A stretch of 64,000 nt of DNA, taken from SZUA-430 sp034440355 (GTDB lineage: Bacteria; Pseudomonadota; Alphaproteobacteria; Micropepsales; Micropepsaceae). Within the stretch, counting starts at the first letter, position 1, and every line of letters starts with the position of its first letter. The notes under the pieces were generated by a model, which was not told where the DNA came from, did not search any database, and saw only the letters and a program-made list of their open reading frames with translations. The stretch covers positions 1 to 64,000 of the forward strand of contig JAWXBY010000014.1 of assembly GCA_034440355.1 (NCBI GenBank), given 5' to 3'. Below, piece after piece: positions 1 to 8,572 of the stretch. The position numbers and the translations under genes are program-made.

Positions 1-173
1 ACGGCGTCCCGGATCGCGAGAATTGTCACCAACACCGTCACGATCTCGGTGACGAAGATGACGGGATTTCGCGCCAGCTTGCGCGGATCGAGTTTCACGA
101 ATGCATCGCCCACGGCGCGGCCCAAGAGGCTCATGTCGAAGGCGGAGGTCGTGCGTGCGGCCTTGGCGATCAT
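1..173 (-). CDS. kdpB: KdpB, potassium-transporting P-type ATPase catalytic subunit (N-terminal part only)
   Basis: Only the first 57 or so codons are inside the window; the gene continues past position 1. The readable start (MIAKAARTTSAFDMSLL, then a stretch containing KLDPRKLARNPVIF) matches the beginning of KdpB: a short cytoplasmic lead-in followed by the first membrane helix (FVTEIVTVLVTILAIRD). KdpB hydrolyses ATP to power K+ uptake through KdpA. It lies 22 bases downstream of the kdpA stop on the same strand, in the usual kdpFAB order. The ATG at 171-173 was chosen as the first Met in frame; no strong ribosome site is visible. Identity rests mainly on context plus this short N-terminus. 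Confidence 0.85.
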   Translation of the reverse strand, partial: MIAKAARTTSAFDMSLLGRAVGDAFVKLDPRKLARNPVIFVTEIVTVLVTILAIRDA

Positions 174-195
174 GTTTTTGTCTCGCGAGAATTCG

Positions 196-1908
196 TTACG
201 GAGAAAGGTGACCGGCCTGCATCATGAAATGCTCCACGATGGGGCCGAGCGCGAGCGACGGGAAGAACTGCAAGCCGCCCATGATCAAGATCACGCCGAT
301 GACAAGGCCGACGAACAACGAGTTGTCGGTCGGGAATGTGCCGGCCGCGATGGGCGTCTTGATTTTCGCACCGATGGATCCGGCGATCGCCATCATCGGC
401 ACGATGTAGGCAAAGCGGCCGAGCAGCATCGCGAAGCCCAGCAGGACGTTGTAGAAGGGCGTATTCGCGGTTAGCCCTGCGAAAGCCGAACCGTTGTTGC
501 CGGCAGCCGAGGTGAACGCGTAGAGAATCTCCGCATAACCATGCGGCCCGGTGTTGAGCGGGCCTGCTCTGCCGACGTCGAGTGAGGCGGCGATTGCGGT
601 GAAGCCAAGGATCGCGACCGGCAGAATAAGAACGGCCAGGATGGACAGCTTCATCTCCTTGGCGCCGATCTTCTTGCCGAGATATTCCGGCGTCCGCCCG
701 ACCATGAGACCGGCGACGAAGACTGAGAGGATCGCAAAGATGATCATGCCGTAGAGACCGGACCCGACGCCGCCCGGCAAAATCTCGCCGAGCTGGATCA
801 GAAACATGGGAACGAGCCCGCCGAGCGGCGTGTAGCTATCGTGCATCGAATTCACCGAACCGTTCGAGGCGCCGGTCGTGGCCGCGGCCCACCATGCGCT
901 CGACGCCACGCCGAAGCGCACCTCCTTGCCCTCGATGTTGCCCAGGGTCGGATCGATACCCGCCGCCGTGACAATGGGGTTGCCGGCGCTTTCGGCGGCA
1001 TAGCAGGCGGCGGTTGCAGCAACGACCAGGACCGCCATGACCGCGAAGAGCGCATATCCCTGACGCTTGTCGCCGACCATGCGCCCGAAGGTGAGCGCGA
1101 GCGCGAAGGGGATTGCGAGGATCGCCCAGGTTTGGATGATGTTGGTCCAAGCGTTCGGGTTCTCGAACGGATGCGCGCTGTTGACGTTGAAGAACCCCCC
1201 GCCGTTCGTGCCGAGTTGCTTGATCGCGACTTGTGAGGCCACGGGGCCCATGCTCAGCGTCTGCTCAACGCCTTCGAGCGTTGTCGCCTTCATCCACGGC
1301 AGCAGCGTCTGCGGCATGCCCAACAGGATGAGCGCGAGCGCTACCACGATCGATAGCGGCAGCAGCACATAGAGCGTACAGCGCGTGAGATCGACCCAGA
1401 AATTCCCGAGATCTTTGGTCTGCGAGCGCGCGAAGGCGCGCGTGAACGCCAGAGCGAGCGCGATACCGGTCGCGGCGGAGAGAAAATTGTGAACGGTGAG
1501 CCCCACCATCTGTGTCAGATGGCTCATCGTCGTTTCGCCGCCATAGCTTTGCCAGTTCGTATTGCTGACGAAACTGATGGCGGTGTTGAAGGCGAGATCG
1601 GGCGACAGCGGACCAAAGCCCGACGGGTTCAACGGAAGCGCCGCCTGAAACCTCAAAATCGCGTAGAGCGAAACGAAGCCTGCGATGCTGAAGACGAGCA
1701 TCGCGACGGTATAGCCGCGCCAATCCTGCCCCTTGTTCGCATCGACACCCGACAGCCGATAGAGCGCCTTCTCGACCGGTCCGAGTATCGGATGAAGGAA
1801 TGTGCGCTTGCCCTCGAAAACACTTGTCATGAACGCGCCGAGCGGCGGCGCGGTGAGCGCGACCAACGCGAACAGGAACGCGATCTGGAGCCAGCCGATG
1901 AACGTCAT
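196..1908 (-). CDS. kdpA: KdpA, potassium-binding and translocating subunit of the Kdp K+ ATPase
   Basis: A 570-residue integral membrane protein, close to the usual KdpA length. KdpA carries the K+ path and is a fourfold pseudo-repeat of K+-channel type pore units. All four selectivity-filter regions can be read: SNTNWQSYGGE, TNGGGFFNVNSAHPFENPN, TTGASNGSVNSMHDSYTP and SAAGNNGSAFAGL. Hydrophobic helices fill the rest, starting from MTFIGWLQIAFLFALVALTA. It sits between kdpF and kdpB in one minus-strand operon. Kdp operons normally respond to K+ limitation through the KdpDE two-component system; kdpDE is not in this window and would be expected beyond position 1. Confidence 0.97.
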   Translation of the reverse strand: MTFIGWLQIAFLFALVALTAPPLGAFMTSVFEGKRTFLHPILGPVEKALYRLSGVDANKGQDWRGYTVAMLVFSIAGFVSLYAILRFQAALPLNPSGFGPLSPDLAFNTAISFVSNTNWQSYGGETTMSHLTQMVGLTVHNFLSAATGIALALAFTRAFARSQTKDLGNFWVDLTRCTLYVLLPLSIVVALALILLGMPQTLLPWMKATTLEGVEQTLSMGPVASQVAIKQLGTNGGGFFNVNSAHPFENPNAWTNIIQTWAILAIPFALALTFGRMVGDKRQGYALFAVMAVLVVAATAACYAAESAGNPIVTAAGIDPTLGNIEGKEVRFGVASSAWWAAATTGASNGSVNSMHDSYTPLGGLVPMFLIQLGEILPGGVGSGLYGMIIFAILSVFVAGLMVGRTPEYLGKKIGAKEMKLSILAVLILPVAILGFTAIAASLDVGRAGPLNTGPHGYAEILYAFTSAAGNNGSAFAGLTANTPFYNVLLGFAMLLGRFAYIVPMMAIAGSIGAKIKTPIAAGTFPTDNSLFVGLVIGVILIMGGLQFFPSLALGPIVEHFMMQAGHLSP

Positions 1909-1936
1909 GTCGAATGTCCTTCGATGCGCGATGCGG

Positions 1937-2023
1937 TTAGAGCTGTTCGGGCCGCATGAGCGCGTAGAGCAGATAGACCAGGATGATCACGGCGACCGCG
2001 CCGCCAAGAACCAAATCAAGCAT
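1937..2023 (-). CDS. kdpF: KdpF, small stabilising subunit of the Kdp K+ ATPase
   Basis: A 28-residue, single-helix peptide reading MLDLVLGGAVAVIILVYLLY and then ALMRPEQL. Length, the central hydrophobic helix and the C-terminal LxRPE ending are typical of KdpF, which binds and stabilises the KdpABC complex in the inner membrane. It lies 28 bases upstream of kdpA on the same strand. The start is preceded by a GGGAGACAACG-type ribosome site. It is too short for most automatic gene callers, and position plus sequence together make the call secure. Confidence 0.9.
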   Translation of the reverse strand: MLDLVLGGAVAVIILVYLLYALMRPEQL

Positions 2024-2037
2024 CGTCGTTGTCTCCC

Positions 2038-2127
2038 TTAGGCCCGCGAACACAGCGCGACGTAGATCCACATGGCGGCAAAGAAGCCGACACCGACGAT
2101 CAACATGAAGATATCCGAACTGGGCAT
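2038..2127 (-). CDS. 29-residue membrane peptide heading the kdp operon
   Basis: A short open frame reading MPSSDIFMLIVGVGFFAAMW then IYVALCSRA. It has a clear AGGAGA ribosome site seven to eight bases before the ATG, a single hydrophobic helix (about residues 6-25) and a short C-terminal tail with one Arg. It ends 14 bases before kdpF, so it looks like the first gene of the kdp transcript. I do not recognise it as one of the named Kdp subunits. Its size and topology suggest a second KdpF-like accessory peptide. The function is inferred from position only. Confidence 0.6.
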   Translation of the reverse strand: MPSSDIFMLIVGVGFFAAMWIYVALCSRA

Positions 2128-2581
2128 AGCGATTTCTCCTCGTACCTCGCCGCACTTGGGGGAGGCTTATGTTCCGTTAATTGTTGAGCGGGAATTAGTG
2201 CCGGGTTCGTTCTTAGTCTCTTGGGCGCTCGGACAATTGACTTGCATCAAGCCTGCAGCCGAGTTCTGACGAATGAAACGACCGAAGCGAACGCTCCACA
2301 GTTTTGCGGTTCGATGAGTGGGCAGCGGACACTTAGCCCGCCGAATGCATGATTTCGATATGGAAGGAGGGCCCGTCGTATAAGGATTGCATAAAGATTG
2401 TTGTCGACAGCCAATGCGTTGTCGGGCTCGATACAATGGAACCCGGAACGCTCGTGTCCAGTAAAACGCGGTTAAGCGGCGACCAAATCCCTTTGCAGAT
2501 TTCTTACGAAATACGGTCGTGTCCCGCATCGAATGGATATGCGTGGCCGCTTAGGTTGCCCTCAGGAAAAGGAGGCAACCC
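2128..2581. other. Intergenic region upstream of the kdp operon
   Basis: About 450 bases between the divergent kdp operon and the small membrane protein gene at 2582. It must hold the kdp promoter (minus strand) and that of the 2582 gene (plus strand). It is more AT-rich than its surroundings. A 120-codon minus-strand open frame here is Arg/Ser-rich and of poor composition, and I do not accept it as a gene. I see no convincing KdpE site or terminator by eye. Confidence 0.5.
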
Positions 2582-2944
2582 ATGCGCACGCAATCACGAT
2601 CGAGCAACGATCTCGACTTGCTCTCTCGTTGGGCGCTGGCCGTATTGTTGGCGACCGCGCTCCTGACCGTGGGCTACACGATCATTTACACCGCCGCTGA
2701 AGTCGACAAAACGCGCGCCCATCTCAGCAGCGCACTGCCGACGAATTACCGCGACACCTTGAAAGCGATGTTGCAGTCCGCGGGCGCCAAGTGCCGCGAC
2801 GTGTGCGATATGACGGCTGTCCACACCGATGCGGGCGGGACGATCTTCAAAGTCAGTTGCACTGCTTCGGCAACGGACGCCGCTTGCGCCGCGCCGGTGG
2901 ATTATCTGCTCACACTCGCGCCGGCGCCGGTCCCAAGCCGCTAA
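2582..2944 (+). CDS. Small membrane-anchored protein of unknown function
   Basis: A 120-residue protein with an excellent AAAAGGAGGCAACCC ribosome site before the ATG. Residues about 16-35 (RWALAVLLATALLTVGYTII) form one membrane helix after a polar N-terminus. The remainder (about 85 residues) would lie outside the cytoplasm and has four cysteines, in CRDVCDMT, VSCTAS and DAACAAP, which could form disulfides. I do not recognise a family. The gene stands alone between the divergent kdp operon and the FAD oxidoreductase operon. Confidence 0.7.
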   Translation: MRTQSRSSNDLDLLSRWALAVLLATALLTVGYTIIYTAAEVDKTRAHLSSALPTNYRDTLKAMLQSAGAKCRDVCDMTAVHTDAGGTIFKVSCTASATDAACAAPVDYLLTLAPAPVPSR

Positions 2945-3169
2945 CCGTTGCCTTCTGAGTTTCCTTCGGCGGCCCGGTTTCGCGACCCCGCCTTTTCATC
3001 ATGCCGGTGACGGTCGCGCCTCCGCCCTCAATTGGCCACGATTAATCATCCCTTTACCTTCCAATCACCGGGCGGGTTAGGCTTTACTGAATAGCGCGCG
3101 CCTTAGAGTAGAGGGCGGGCGAAAACCCAAGCCCCCTGGGTCTGAAGAGTTCGATGACACGAGTTCCGT

Positions 3170-4648
3170 ATGGCGCTTGACCGCCTAGATGCCGTCGTGA
3201 TTGGCGCGGGCGTCGAAGGTCTTGTCGCCGCAGCCGCATTGGCCAAGCAGGGCCGCGCCGTCACGGTGGTGGAGCGCGAAGGCGAGGCCGCGCCGATGGG
3301 CGAGGGCGCCGACGCCGTCATCAGCGTCGCCGTCGCGCGCGCGCTCGATCTCGGCGGCCAAGGTTTGCGCTTCGCCGCCGCGCCCGCCGTCGTCGGCATC
3401 GCCGGCGAACGCGCGCTCATCCTCTGGCCCGACCGCCGCGCAGCAGAGGCGGCGATCGCCACGATCGCGCCGCGCGACGCCGAAGCACTGGCCGCCTTCC
3501 ACGCTCGCATCATACGCGCCGCCCAAGCGCCGGCCGGCGAGCAGGCGGTCTCGACCTGGCTGACGGCGGCATCCACCGCCGACGCGCCGCCCAGCGACCA
3601 CATGTTCTTCCGCGCCACATCGCTCGCGCGCCTGCTCGACGAAGCCTTCGACAACGATCTGCTGAAAGGCATCTTCGCCCAAGGCGCGATCATGGGCACC
3701 GGCGCGTCGCCGCTCGCGCCGGCATCAGGCGCATTGCTGACGCGCCAATCGCTGCTCGCGGCCGTCGCACCCGACGCCGGTCACCGCTACGTCGCCGGCG
3801 GCAAAGCCGAACTGCGTCGCGCGCTCCTCGCCCTGCTGAAGTTCTACAACAACGCCGACGTCCGCTTTTCATCCAACGTGAAGCAACTCGCGGCCGAGCG
3901 TGACGCCGTGCAGGCGGTGATCCTCGACGACGGCACGACGCTGCGCGCGCCGCTGGTGATCTCGACGCTGCCGCACGACCGCCACCGCGACCTGCTGACG
4001 GGCCTCCGCCGCCCACCGCCGCGCGACCTGGTCACTGGCGCCCCCGTAGAGCCCGCACACGTCAAATTGACGATCGGGGCTCTCCCAAAGCTGCCGGGAG
4101 TCGACGCGGCTACGCTGGCCTCTGGGGCCATTGTGCGGCTCGACCCGTCGATTTCCCGCCTGAGCCGCGCGCACGGCGCCTTCCGCGCCCGCACGCTGGC
4201 CGAAACGCCGTGCCTGGAGCTTCGCTTTGCGACGCGCACGACGGCCGACGGCAAGCAGCGCTGGGACGCGCACGTCACCATGCCCTACGTGCCCGTCACG
4301 ACGACGGAGGGCCCGTGGACCGGCGCGCGCCGCGACGGCCTGCGCGCACTCTGCGTCCGCACGATCGACACCGTCGCCGCCGGTTTCGGCGCGTCGATCG
4401 AAGAAGCTGAGATCCGGCACCCGAAAGAATCCGAAACCGTCATGGATCCGAAAGGCGCAGCCGCGCTGACGGCGAAAGCGGCGCTCGATCTGACCGGCGT
4501 GCCGGAGCCGCGCGCCGCGAGCGTCACGACACTCGTCAAAGGCCTGACGGTCCTTGAACCCAGCCTCTACGCCGGCGTCGGCGACGCAGGCCTGCTCGCC
4601 GCCGGCAACGGAACGAAGCCGCGCGCGAAGGTAGGCGCCGATGCGTAA
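3170..4648 (+). CDS. Phytoene-desaturase-like FAD protein with degenerate motifs (first of a pair)
   Basis: A 492-residue member of the FAD-dependent amine oxidase/phytoene desaturase superfamily. The dinucleotide-binding fold is intact at the N-terminus (VIGAGVEGLVAAAALAKQG, then VTVVERE). The following G-R-x-G-G segment that contacts FAD is replaced by GEAAPMGEGAD. The usual C-terminal FAD motif is also missing: the protein ends LLAAGNGTKPRAKVGADA, where its downstream neighbour continues into GAGTHPCGGVTGINGR. Its stop overlaps the next start by eight bases. It may be a divergent or non-catalytic partner of the neighbour. The substrate is unknown, and no carotenoid genes are nearby to support phytoene. 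Confidence 0.8.
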   Translation: MALDRLDAVVIGAGVEGLVAAAALAKQGRAVTVVEREGEAAPMGEGADAVISVAVARALDLGGQGLRFAAAPAVVGIAGERALILWPDRRAAEAAIATIAPRDAEALAAFHARIIRAAQAPAGEQAVSTWLTAASTADAPPSDHMFFRATSLARLLDEAFDNDLLKGIFAQGAIMGTGASPLAPASGALLTRQSLLAAVAPDAGHRYVAGGKAELRRALLALLKFYNNADVRFSSNVKQLAAERDAVQAVILDDGTTLRAPLVISTLPHDRHRDLLTGLRRPPPRDLVTGAPVEPAHVKLTIGALPKLPGVDAATLASGAIVRLDPSISRLSRAHGAFRARTLAETPCLELRFATRTTADGKQRWDAHVTMPYVPVTTTEGPWTGARRDGLRALCVRTIDTVAAGFGASIEEAEIRHPKESETVMDPKGAAALTAKAALDLTGVPEPRAASVTTLVKGLTVLEPSLYAGVGDAGLLAAGNGTKPRAKVGADA

Positions 4649-6236
4649 CGTCGGCGCAGCCACCGAGTTCGACGTCGTTGTCATCGGCGGCGGCGTGAAC
4701 GGCCTCGTCTGCGCAGCACTCCTCGCGCAAGCCAAACGCCGCGTCGTCGTCGTCGAAGCCATGGGCCGCACCGGCGGCGCATGCCAAACGAACGACGTCG
4801 TCGCCGGTCACCGCGTCTCGACCTTCGCGCATCTCATCGGCCCGCTCGATGCGCAAGTCGTGAAGGCGCTGAAACTCGCGCGCCACGGTCTCAACTTCAC
4901 GGCGAAACAAATCTCGACCGTCGCCCTCTCGCCCGAAGGCCGCCACATCGTTCTCGACGGCGACCTGCGCCACACGACGCAGAGCCTAAGCGCACACTCG
5001 CAGAACGACGCGAAGGCGTGGGCGCCCTTCGACACACGCATGGCCAAGATCGCGGGCCAGCTTCAGCGCTGGGTGCAAACGCCACCCGGCGGCGCTTTCG
5101 AGCAAGCCACGCGCGGCGGCAGCCTCTTCGCGACGCGCCCGACCGCGCGCGCCGGCGCCGCACTCGACGCGGAATTCGGCGCGCTCCTCGACGGCTCGAT
5201 CGGCGAACTCCTCGACGCCGAATTCGAAACGCCGCTACTCAAAGGCGCAATCGCCTTCGACGGCATCGTGGGCAGCGCCGTCAGCCCGCGCACGCAAGGT
5301 ACCGCCTTCGTCGCCGCGCTGCGCGCCGCGCTGGAAGCGGAAGCCCCCGACGGCATCGTCCATCCGCAAGGCGGGGCAGGGGCGTTCGCCTCGGCGCTGC
5401 AGAAGGCGGCCGAAGCCGCGGGCGTCTCGATCCGCCTCAACGCGCGCGTGACGAACCTGCTGTTCGAGAACGGCCGCACGACAGGCGTCGCGCTCGCCGG
5501 TGGCCAAGCGATCTACGCACCGATCGTCGTCTCGAGCATGAACGCGAAAGCGACGCTCATCGGCCTTGGCGCCGAACGCTATCTGCCGCTCGGCCTGAAG
5601 CGCCGCCTAAGCGGCTTCCGCGCCGAAGGATGCGTCGCGAAGGTCAACCTCGCGCTCGCAAGCCTCCCGTCGTTCAAAGGCCTCGACAAGCGCCACCTCA
5701 AAGAGCGGCTGCTGATCTGCCCCAGCATCGACCATCTCGACCGCGCCTTCGCCGCGTACGAGCAAGGCACGTTCTCGCCCGATCCCGCGCTCGAGATCAC
5801 AATCCCCTCGACACACGACGCCTCGCTCGCAACGCCGGGTCAGCACGTGCTCTCCGCGCACGTTCTCTATGTCCCCAAAACACCGGCGGCCGGTGCATGG
5901 ACTGACGCGACGAAGAAAGACCTCATCGCCGCCGTCGGCTCGACCTTGCGCCAATACTCGCCCGATCTCCCCGAACTGATCCTCGGCGCCGACCTCTACA
6001 CGCCGGCCGACGTCGAAAGCATGGGCGGCACGCCGGGCGGCCACTGGCACGGTGGCGACCTGACACTCGACCAACTCGGACCCCTGCGTCCGATGGCCGG
6101 CATGAGCCGCTACGGCACGCCGATCGCCGGTCTCTTCCTTTGCGGCGCGGGCACGCACCCGTGCGGCGGCGTCACCGGCATCAACGGTCGCATCGCCGCC
6201 GAGGCCGTCCTGGCCGGCGCACCGGTGACCGCATGA
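4641..6236 (+). CDS. Phytoene-desaturase-like FAD oxidoreductase (second of a pair)
   Basis: A 531-residue FAD oxidoreductase with complete family motifs. These are the Rossmann fold (VVVIGGGVNGLVCAALLAQ, VVVVEA), the GRTGGAC segment about ten residues later, and a C-terminal FAD-binding stretch (LFLCGAGTHPCGGVTGINGR). The family carries out flavin-dependent dehydrogenation or isomerisation of carotenoid-like, retinoid-like or other hydrophobic substrates. The gene overlaps the upstream paralogue by 8 bases and the downstream GcvT-like gene by 4 (ATGA), so the three products are translationally coupled. The reaction cannot be named from sequence. Confidence 0.87.
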   Translation: MRNVGAATEFDVVVIGGGVNGLVCAALLAQAKRRVVVVEAMGRTGGACQTNDVVAGHRVSTFAHLIGPLDAQVVKALKLARHGLNFTAKQISTVALSPEGRHIVLDGDLRHTTQSLSAHSQNDAKAWAPFDTRMAKIAGQLQRWVQTPPGGAFEQATRGGSLFATRPTARAGAALDAEFGALLDGSIGELLDAEFETPLLKGAIAFDGIVGSAVSPRTQGTAFVAALRAALEAEAPDGIVHPQGGAGAFASALQKAAEAAGVSIRLNARVTNLLFENGRTTGVALAGGQAIYAPIVVSSMNAKATLIGLGAERYLPLGLKRRLSGFRAEGCVAKVNLALASLPSFKGLDKRHLKERLLICPSIDHLDRAFAAYEQGTFSPDPALEITIPSTHDASLATPGQHVLSAHVLYVPKTPAAGAWTDATKKDLIAAVGSTLRQYSPDLPELILGADLYTPADVESMGGTPGGHWHGGDLTLDQLGPLRPMAGMSRYGTPIAGLFLCGAGTHPCGGVTGINGRIAAEAVLAGAPVTA

Positions 6237-7327
6237 GCGACATCACCTCCCGCGCCCAACACCCCACACCGCTCCACGCACGCACGGCGGAACTCTGCAC
6301 GACGAACACGTGGACGGAAGAATGCGGCTTCACCATCCCCGCGCTCTACACCTCCGCGCGCGAAGAACACGAAGCCCTGACGACGCGCGTCACACTCAGC
6401 GATCTTTCCGCCCGCCAATGTTGGCTGATCGAAGGCCCCGACGCGGCGGCGTTCCTCAGCGTACTGACGGTCAGCGACGCCGCCCGCATCGAACCCGGCC
6501 AAACCGCCCGCACCCTCTGGTGCGACGACACCGGCTTCGTCCGCGGCGAAGGCTTGCTCGCCCGCTTCGCGCCAACGACATTCGAACTATCGACGACGGT
6601 GCGCGACTTCGCCTGGATCAACGACGCCCTGCGCGGCTTCGACGTGAAGCTCGTCAACGCCACCGGCTCACGCGCCGTCATCGGCGTCCGCGGCCCCCGC
6701 GCACAAGCCCTGCTCGCCGCCGCGGGCTTGAGTGGCGAAGGCGCCAGCACCGGCAGCGTCACGCGCCCAACCTGGCGCCCCGCCCAAGTCGCGCTGATGC
6801 GCGACACGACAGGCGAAGGGATCGAACTATGGACCCAAGCCGAAGACGGCGCGATCGTCTGGGACCGCCTCTGGCGCTCCGGCGCAAGCCTCGGCGTCGC
6901 CGCCGCCGGCGCGACAACGCTGGAAGCGACCCGCATCGAAAACGCCATAGCCAAACCCGCCGTCGACTGGCAACCCGCCCACCTTGCAATCGACGCAAGC
7001 GACATGCGCACGCCGTCTGAACTTGGCTTCGCACCCGACCCAACGCGCAAGTACAACGGCGCCGAAGCCGCCCGCCGCTCGCGCGCAAAGCCGCAAGTGC
7101 TGATCCAACTCGCCGCCGAATCAGAACTGGTCACCGGGCCTATCACCGCGCGCAACGCCGTGGCCGGAAAGCTCACATCGACGGCCTGGTCCGAGTCTCG
7201 CGCCGCCGCAGTAGCGCTCGCCTGGGTGGATGCCGATGTTGCAAAGTTGGGAACGAAGGTGGCCGCGCTAACGACGCGAGGCACGACGACCGCGGAGATC
7301 ACACGCGAAGTGTTCGCGAAGTCCTAG
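6233..7327 (+). CDS. GcvT-like aminomethyltransferase-family protein
   Basis: A 364-residue protein with the GcvT/dimethylglycine-dehydrogenase fold. It has an early LSDLSARQCWLIEGPDAAAF segment, then LSVLTVSDAARIEPGQTART, then GVRGPRAQALLAAAG, as in folate-binding T-proteins and DMSP demethylase/sarcosine oxidase relatives. Such proteins pass one-carbon units to tetrahydrofolate. It starts inside the stop of the preceding FAD oxidoreductase (ATGA overlap), which fixes the start at MSDITSRAQ. The pairing with two FAD oxidoreductases suggests oxidation of a methylated or amine substrate with folate as acceptor, but this is inference. No glycine cleavage partners (gcvH, gcvP) are nearby. Confidence 0.8.
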   Translation: MSDITSRAQHPTPLHARTAELCTTNTWTEECGFTIPALYTSAREEHEALTTRVTLSDLSARQCWLIEGPDAAAFLSVLTVSDAARIEPGQTARTLWCDDTGFVRGEGLLARFAPTTFELSTTVRDFAWINDALRGFDVKLVNATGSRAVIGVRGPRAQALLAAAGLSGEGASTGSVTRPTWRPAQVALMRDTTGEGIELWTQAEDGAIVWDRLWRSGASLGVAAAGATTLEATRIENAIAKPAVDWQPAHLAIDASDMRTPSELGFAPDPTRKYNGAEAARRSRAKPQVLIQLAAESELVTGPITARNAVAGKLTSTAWSESRAAAVALAWVDADVAKLGTKVAALTTRGTTTAEITREVFAKS

Positions 7328-7336
7328 CGTGTGTGT

Positions 7337-7792
7337 CTATCGCAGCAGCCAATGTCGATGGGCGTAACGCACCGCTCTGCGCTGCGCCCATTGACTGATC
7401 CATTCCTGCGTTAGGCCGAACACAAGGCCTCCAACAGTGAAGAAGAGCACGGCAAAGACCAAGTCTCCCAGCGTTTCGACGCGGTCGGCTCGCATCAGAC
7501 CGAAAGGAACACCGAATATCAGAGCGCGTGCCAGCACGCGCTCCCAGTGCGGAAACACTGCTTGGTAGAGGCGCATCCGCTCTAGAACCGACACGCGTTC
7601 GTCTTGTGTCAAAAAATGCAGCAGCAGAAACAAGCCAAGGAGGGAAACGAGGAGCGTTGCAATGATGAGATCAGGCTCATAGCCGACCAGTAAGCGGACA
7701 GACAGGCAGGCTCCGATCGCGACGGCGATCCAGCCCCACACAACGCGCCTGTGAAGTCGCGGCTCGACGTAGGAAACAAGACGTTCTGTCAT
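7337..7792 (-). CDS. Predicted membrane protein of unknown function
   Basis: A 151-residue protein with about four hydrophobic helices: VVWGWIAVAIGACLSVRLLV, LIIATLLVSLLGLFLLLHFL, ARALIFGVPFGLM and LVFAVLFFTVGGLVFGL. The charged stretch between helices two and three (QDERVSVLERMRLYQAVF) would face the cytoplasm. I do not recognise the family. The start MTERLVSY at 7792 is preferred over an upstream one because it follows a GGCGGG stretch; both are weak. Its end faces the end of the folate-protein gene (convergent, nine bases apart). Confidence 0.65.
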   Translation of the reverse strand: MTERLVSYVEPRLHRRVVWGWIAVAIGACLSVRLLVGYEPDLIIATLLVSLLGLFLLLHFLTQDERVSVLERMRLYQAVFPHWERVLARALIFGVPFGLMRADRVETLGDLVFAVLFFTVGGLVFGLTQEWISQWAQRRAVRYAHRHWLLR

Positions 7793-7876
7793 ATGCCCGC
7801 CGTTGTTTGTGCACACAGCTTACGCCAAGGGGACTTATTTCGGAAAACCGGCCACTTTCCGCCGCGTTGGCAGGCG

Positions 7877-8572
7877 TTAGCGAATGCGTTCGACGACCGT
7901 GGCGAGCGAGCCGATCACCCCCGTGTCGCCGTCGCGACCCTCGTGCGTCGCGGACTTTGTGCGATCGACGCGATAGGCCCGCAACCCCGCCTGCAGCGCC
8001 GCGTCTGTCTCGGCGTGAAGGTCGGAGAAGAAGGTGATCGCGCCAGGCACAAACCCAAGTTCGCGCGCGATCTTCGTATACGACGCAGCCTCGCCCTTCG
8101 CGCCGCTCGTCGTGTCGAAATATCCGCTCAGGAACGACGACAGATCGCCCGCGACGCTGTGCTTGAAATAGAGCTTCTGCGCTTCGATCGAGCCCGACGA
8201 GTAAATCGCGACCTTCACGCCGCGCTTCGTCCACGCGTGAATGGCCTCGACCGCATCCGGATAGAGATGTGCCTTCAGCTCGCCCGACCCATACCCTTCA
8301 CGCCAGATGATGCCCTGCAGCGTCTTCAGCGGCCCGATCTTCTTGTCCTGATCCATCCACGACAGAAATTGCTTCGTCGCGAGCGCAGGCGTCGACAACT
8401 CGTCGGTCGAACTCAGACACGCCAGCCGCACGACCTCGGCAATCTCAGGCTCATCCCACCGCGCCTTCAGCGTGTCGGCGATGCGTGCGCGCGCGTACGG
8501 AAAGAGGACATCGCGCACGAACGCGATGTCCCCGATCGTTCCTTCGATGTCGAGGAGAACGGCTTGGCTCAC
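7877..8572 (-). CDS. mtnC: Acireductone synthase (enolase-phosphatase E1)
   Basis: A 231-residue HAD-superfamily enzyme. The nucleophile motif is DIEGT with Asp8 (E1 proteins use DxEGT rather than DxDGT), and the second motif IYSSGS and the FSDLHAETDAA segment follow. It converts 2,3-diketo-5-methylthiopentyl-1-phosphate to acireductone in the methionine salvage pathway, acting as both enolase and phosphatase. It starts with GTG and overlaps the mtnD stop by four bases, so it is the last gene of an mtnB-mtnD-mtnC operon. Confidence 0.95.
   Translation of the reverse strand: MSQAVLLDIEGTIGDIAFVRDVLFPYARARIADTLKARWDEPEIAEVVRLACLSSTDELSTPALATKQFLSWMDQDKKIGPLKTLQGIIWREGYGSGELKAHLYPDAVEAIHAWTKRGVKVAIYSSGSIEAQKLYFKHSVAGDLSSFLSGYFDTTSGAKGEAASYTKIARELGFVPGAITFFSDLHAETDAALQAGLRAYRVDRTKSATHEGRDGDTGVIGSLATVVERIR

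Noticed and set aside
2167..2529. A 120-codon minus-strand frame upstream of kdp
   Set aside because: No ribosome site, unusual Arg/Ser/Cys composition and no family resemblance; the region is better explained as regulatory DNA.
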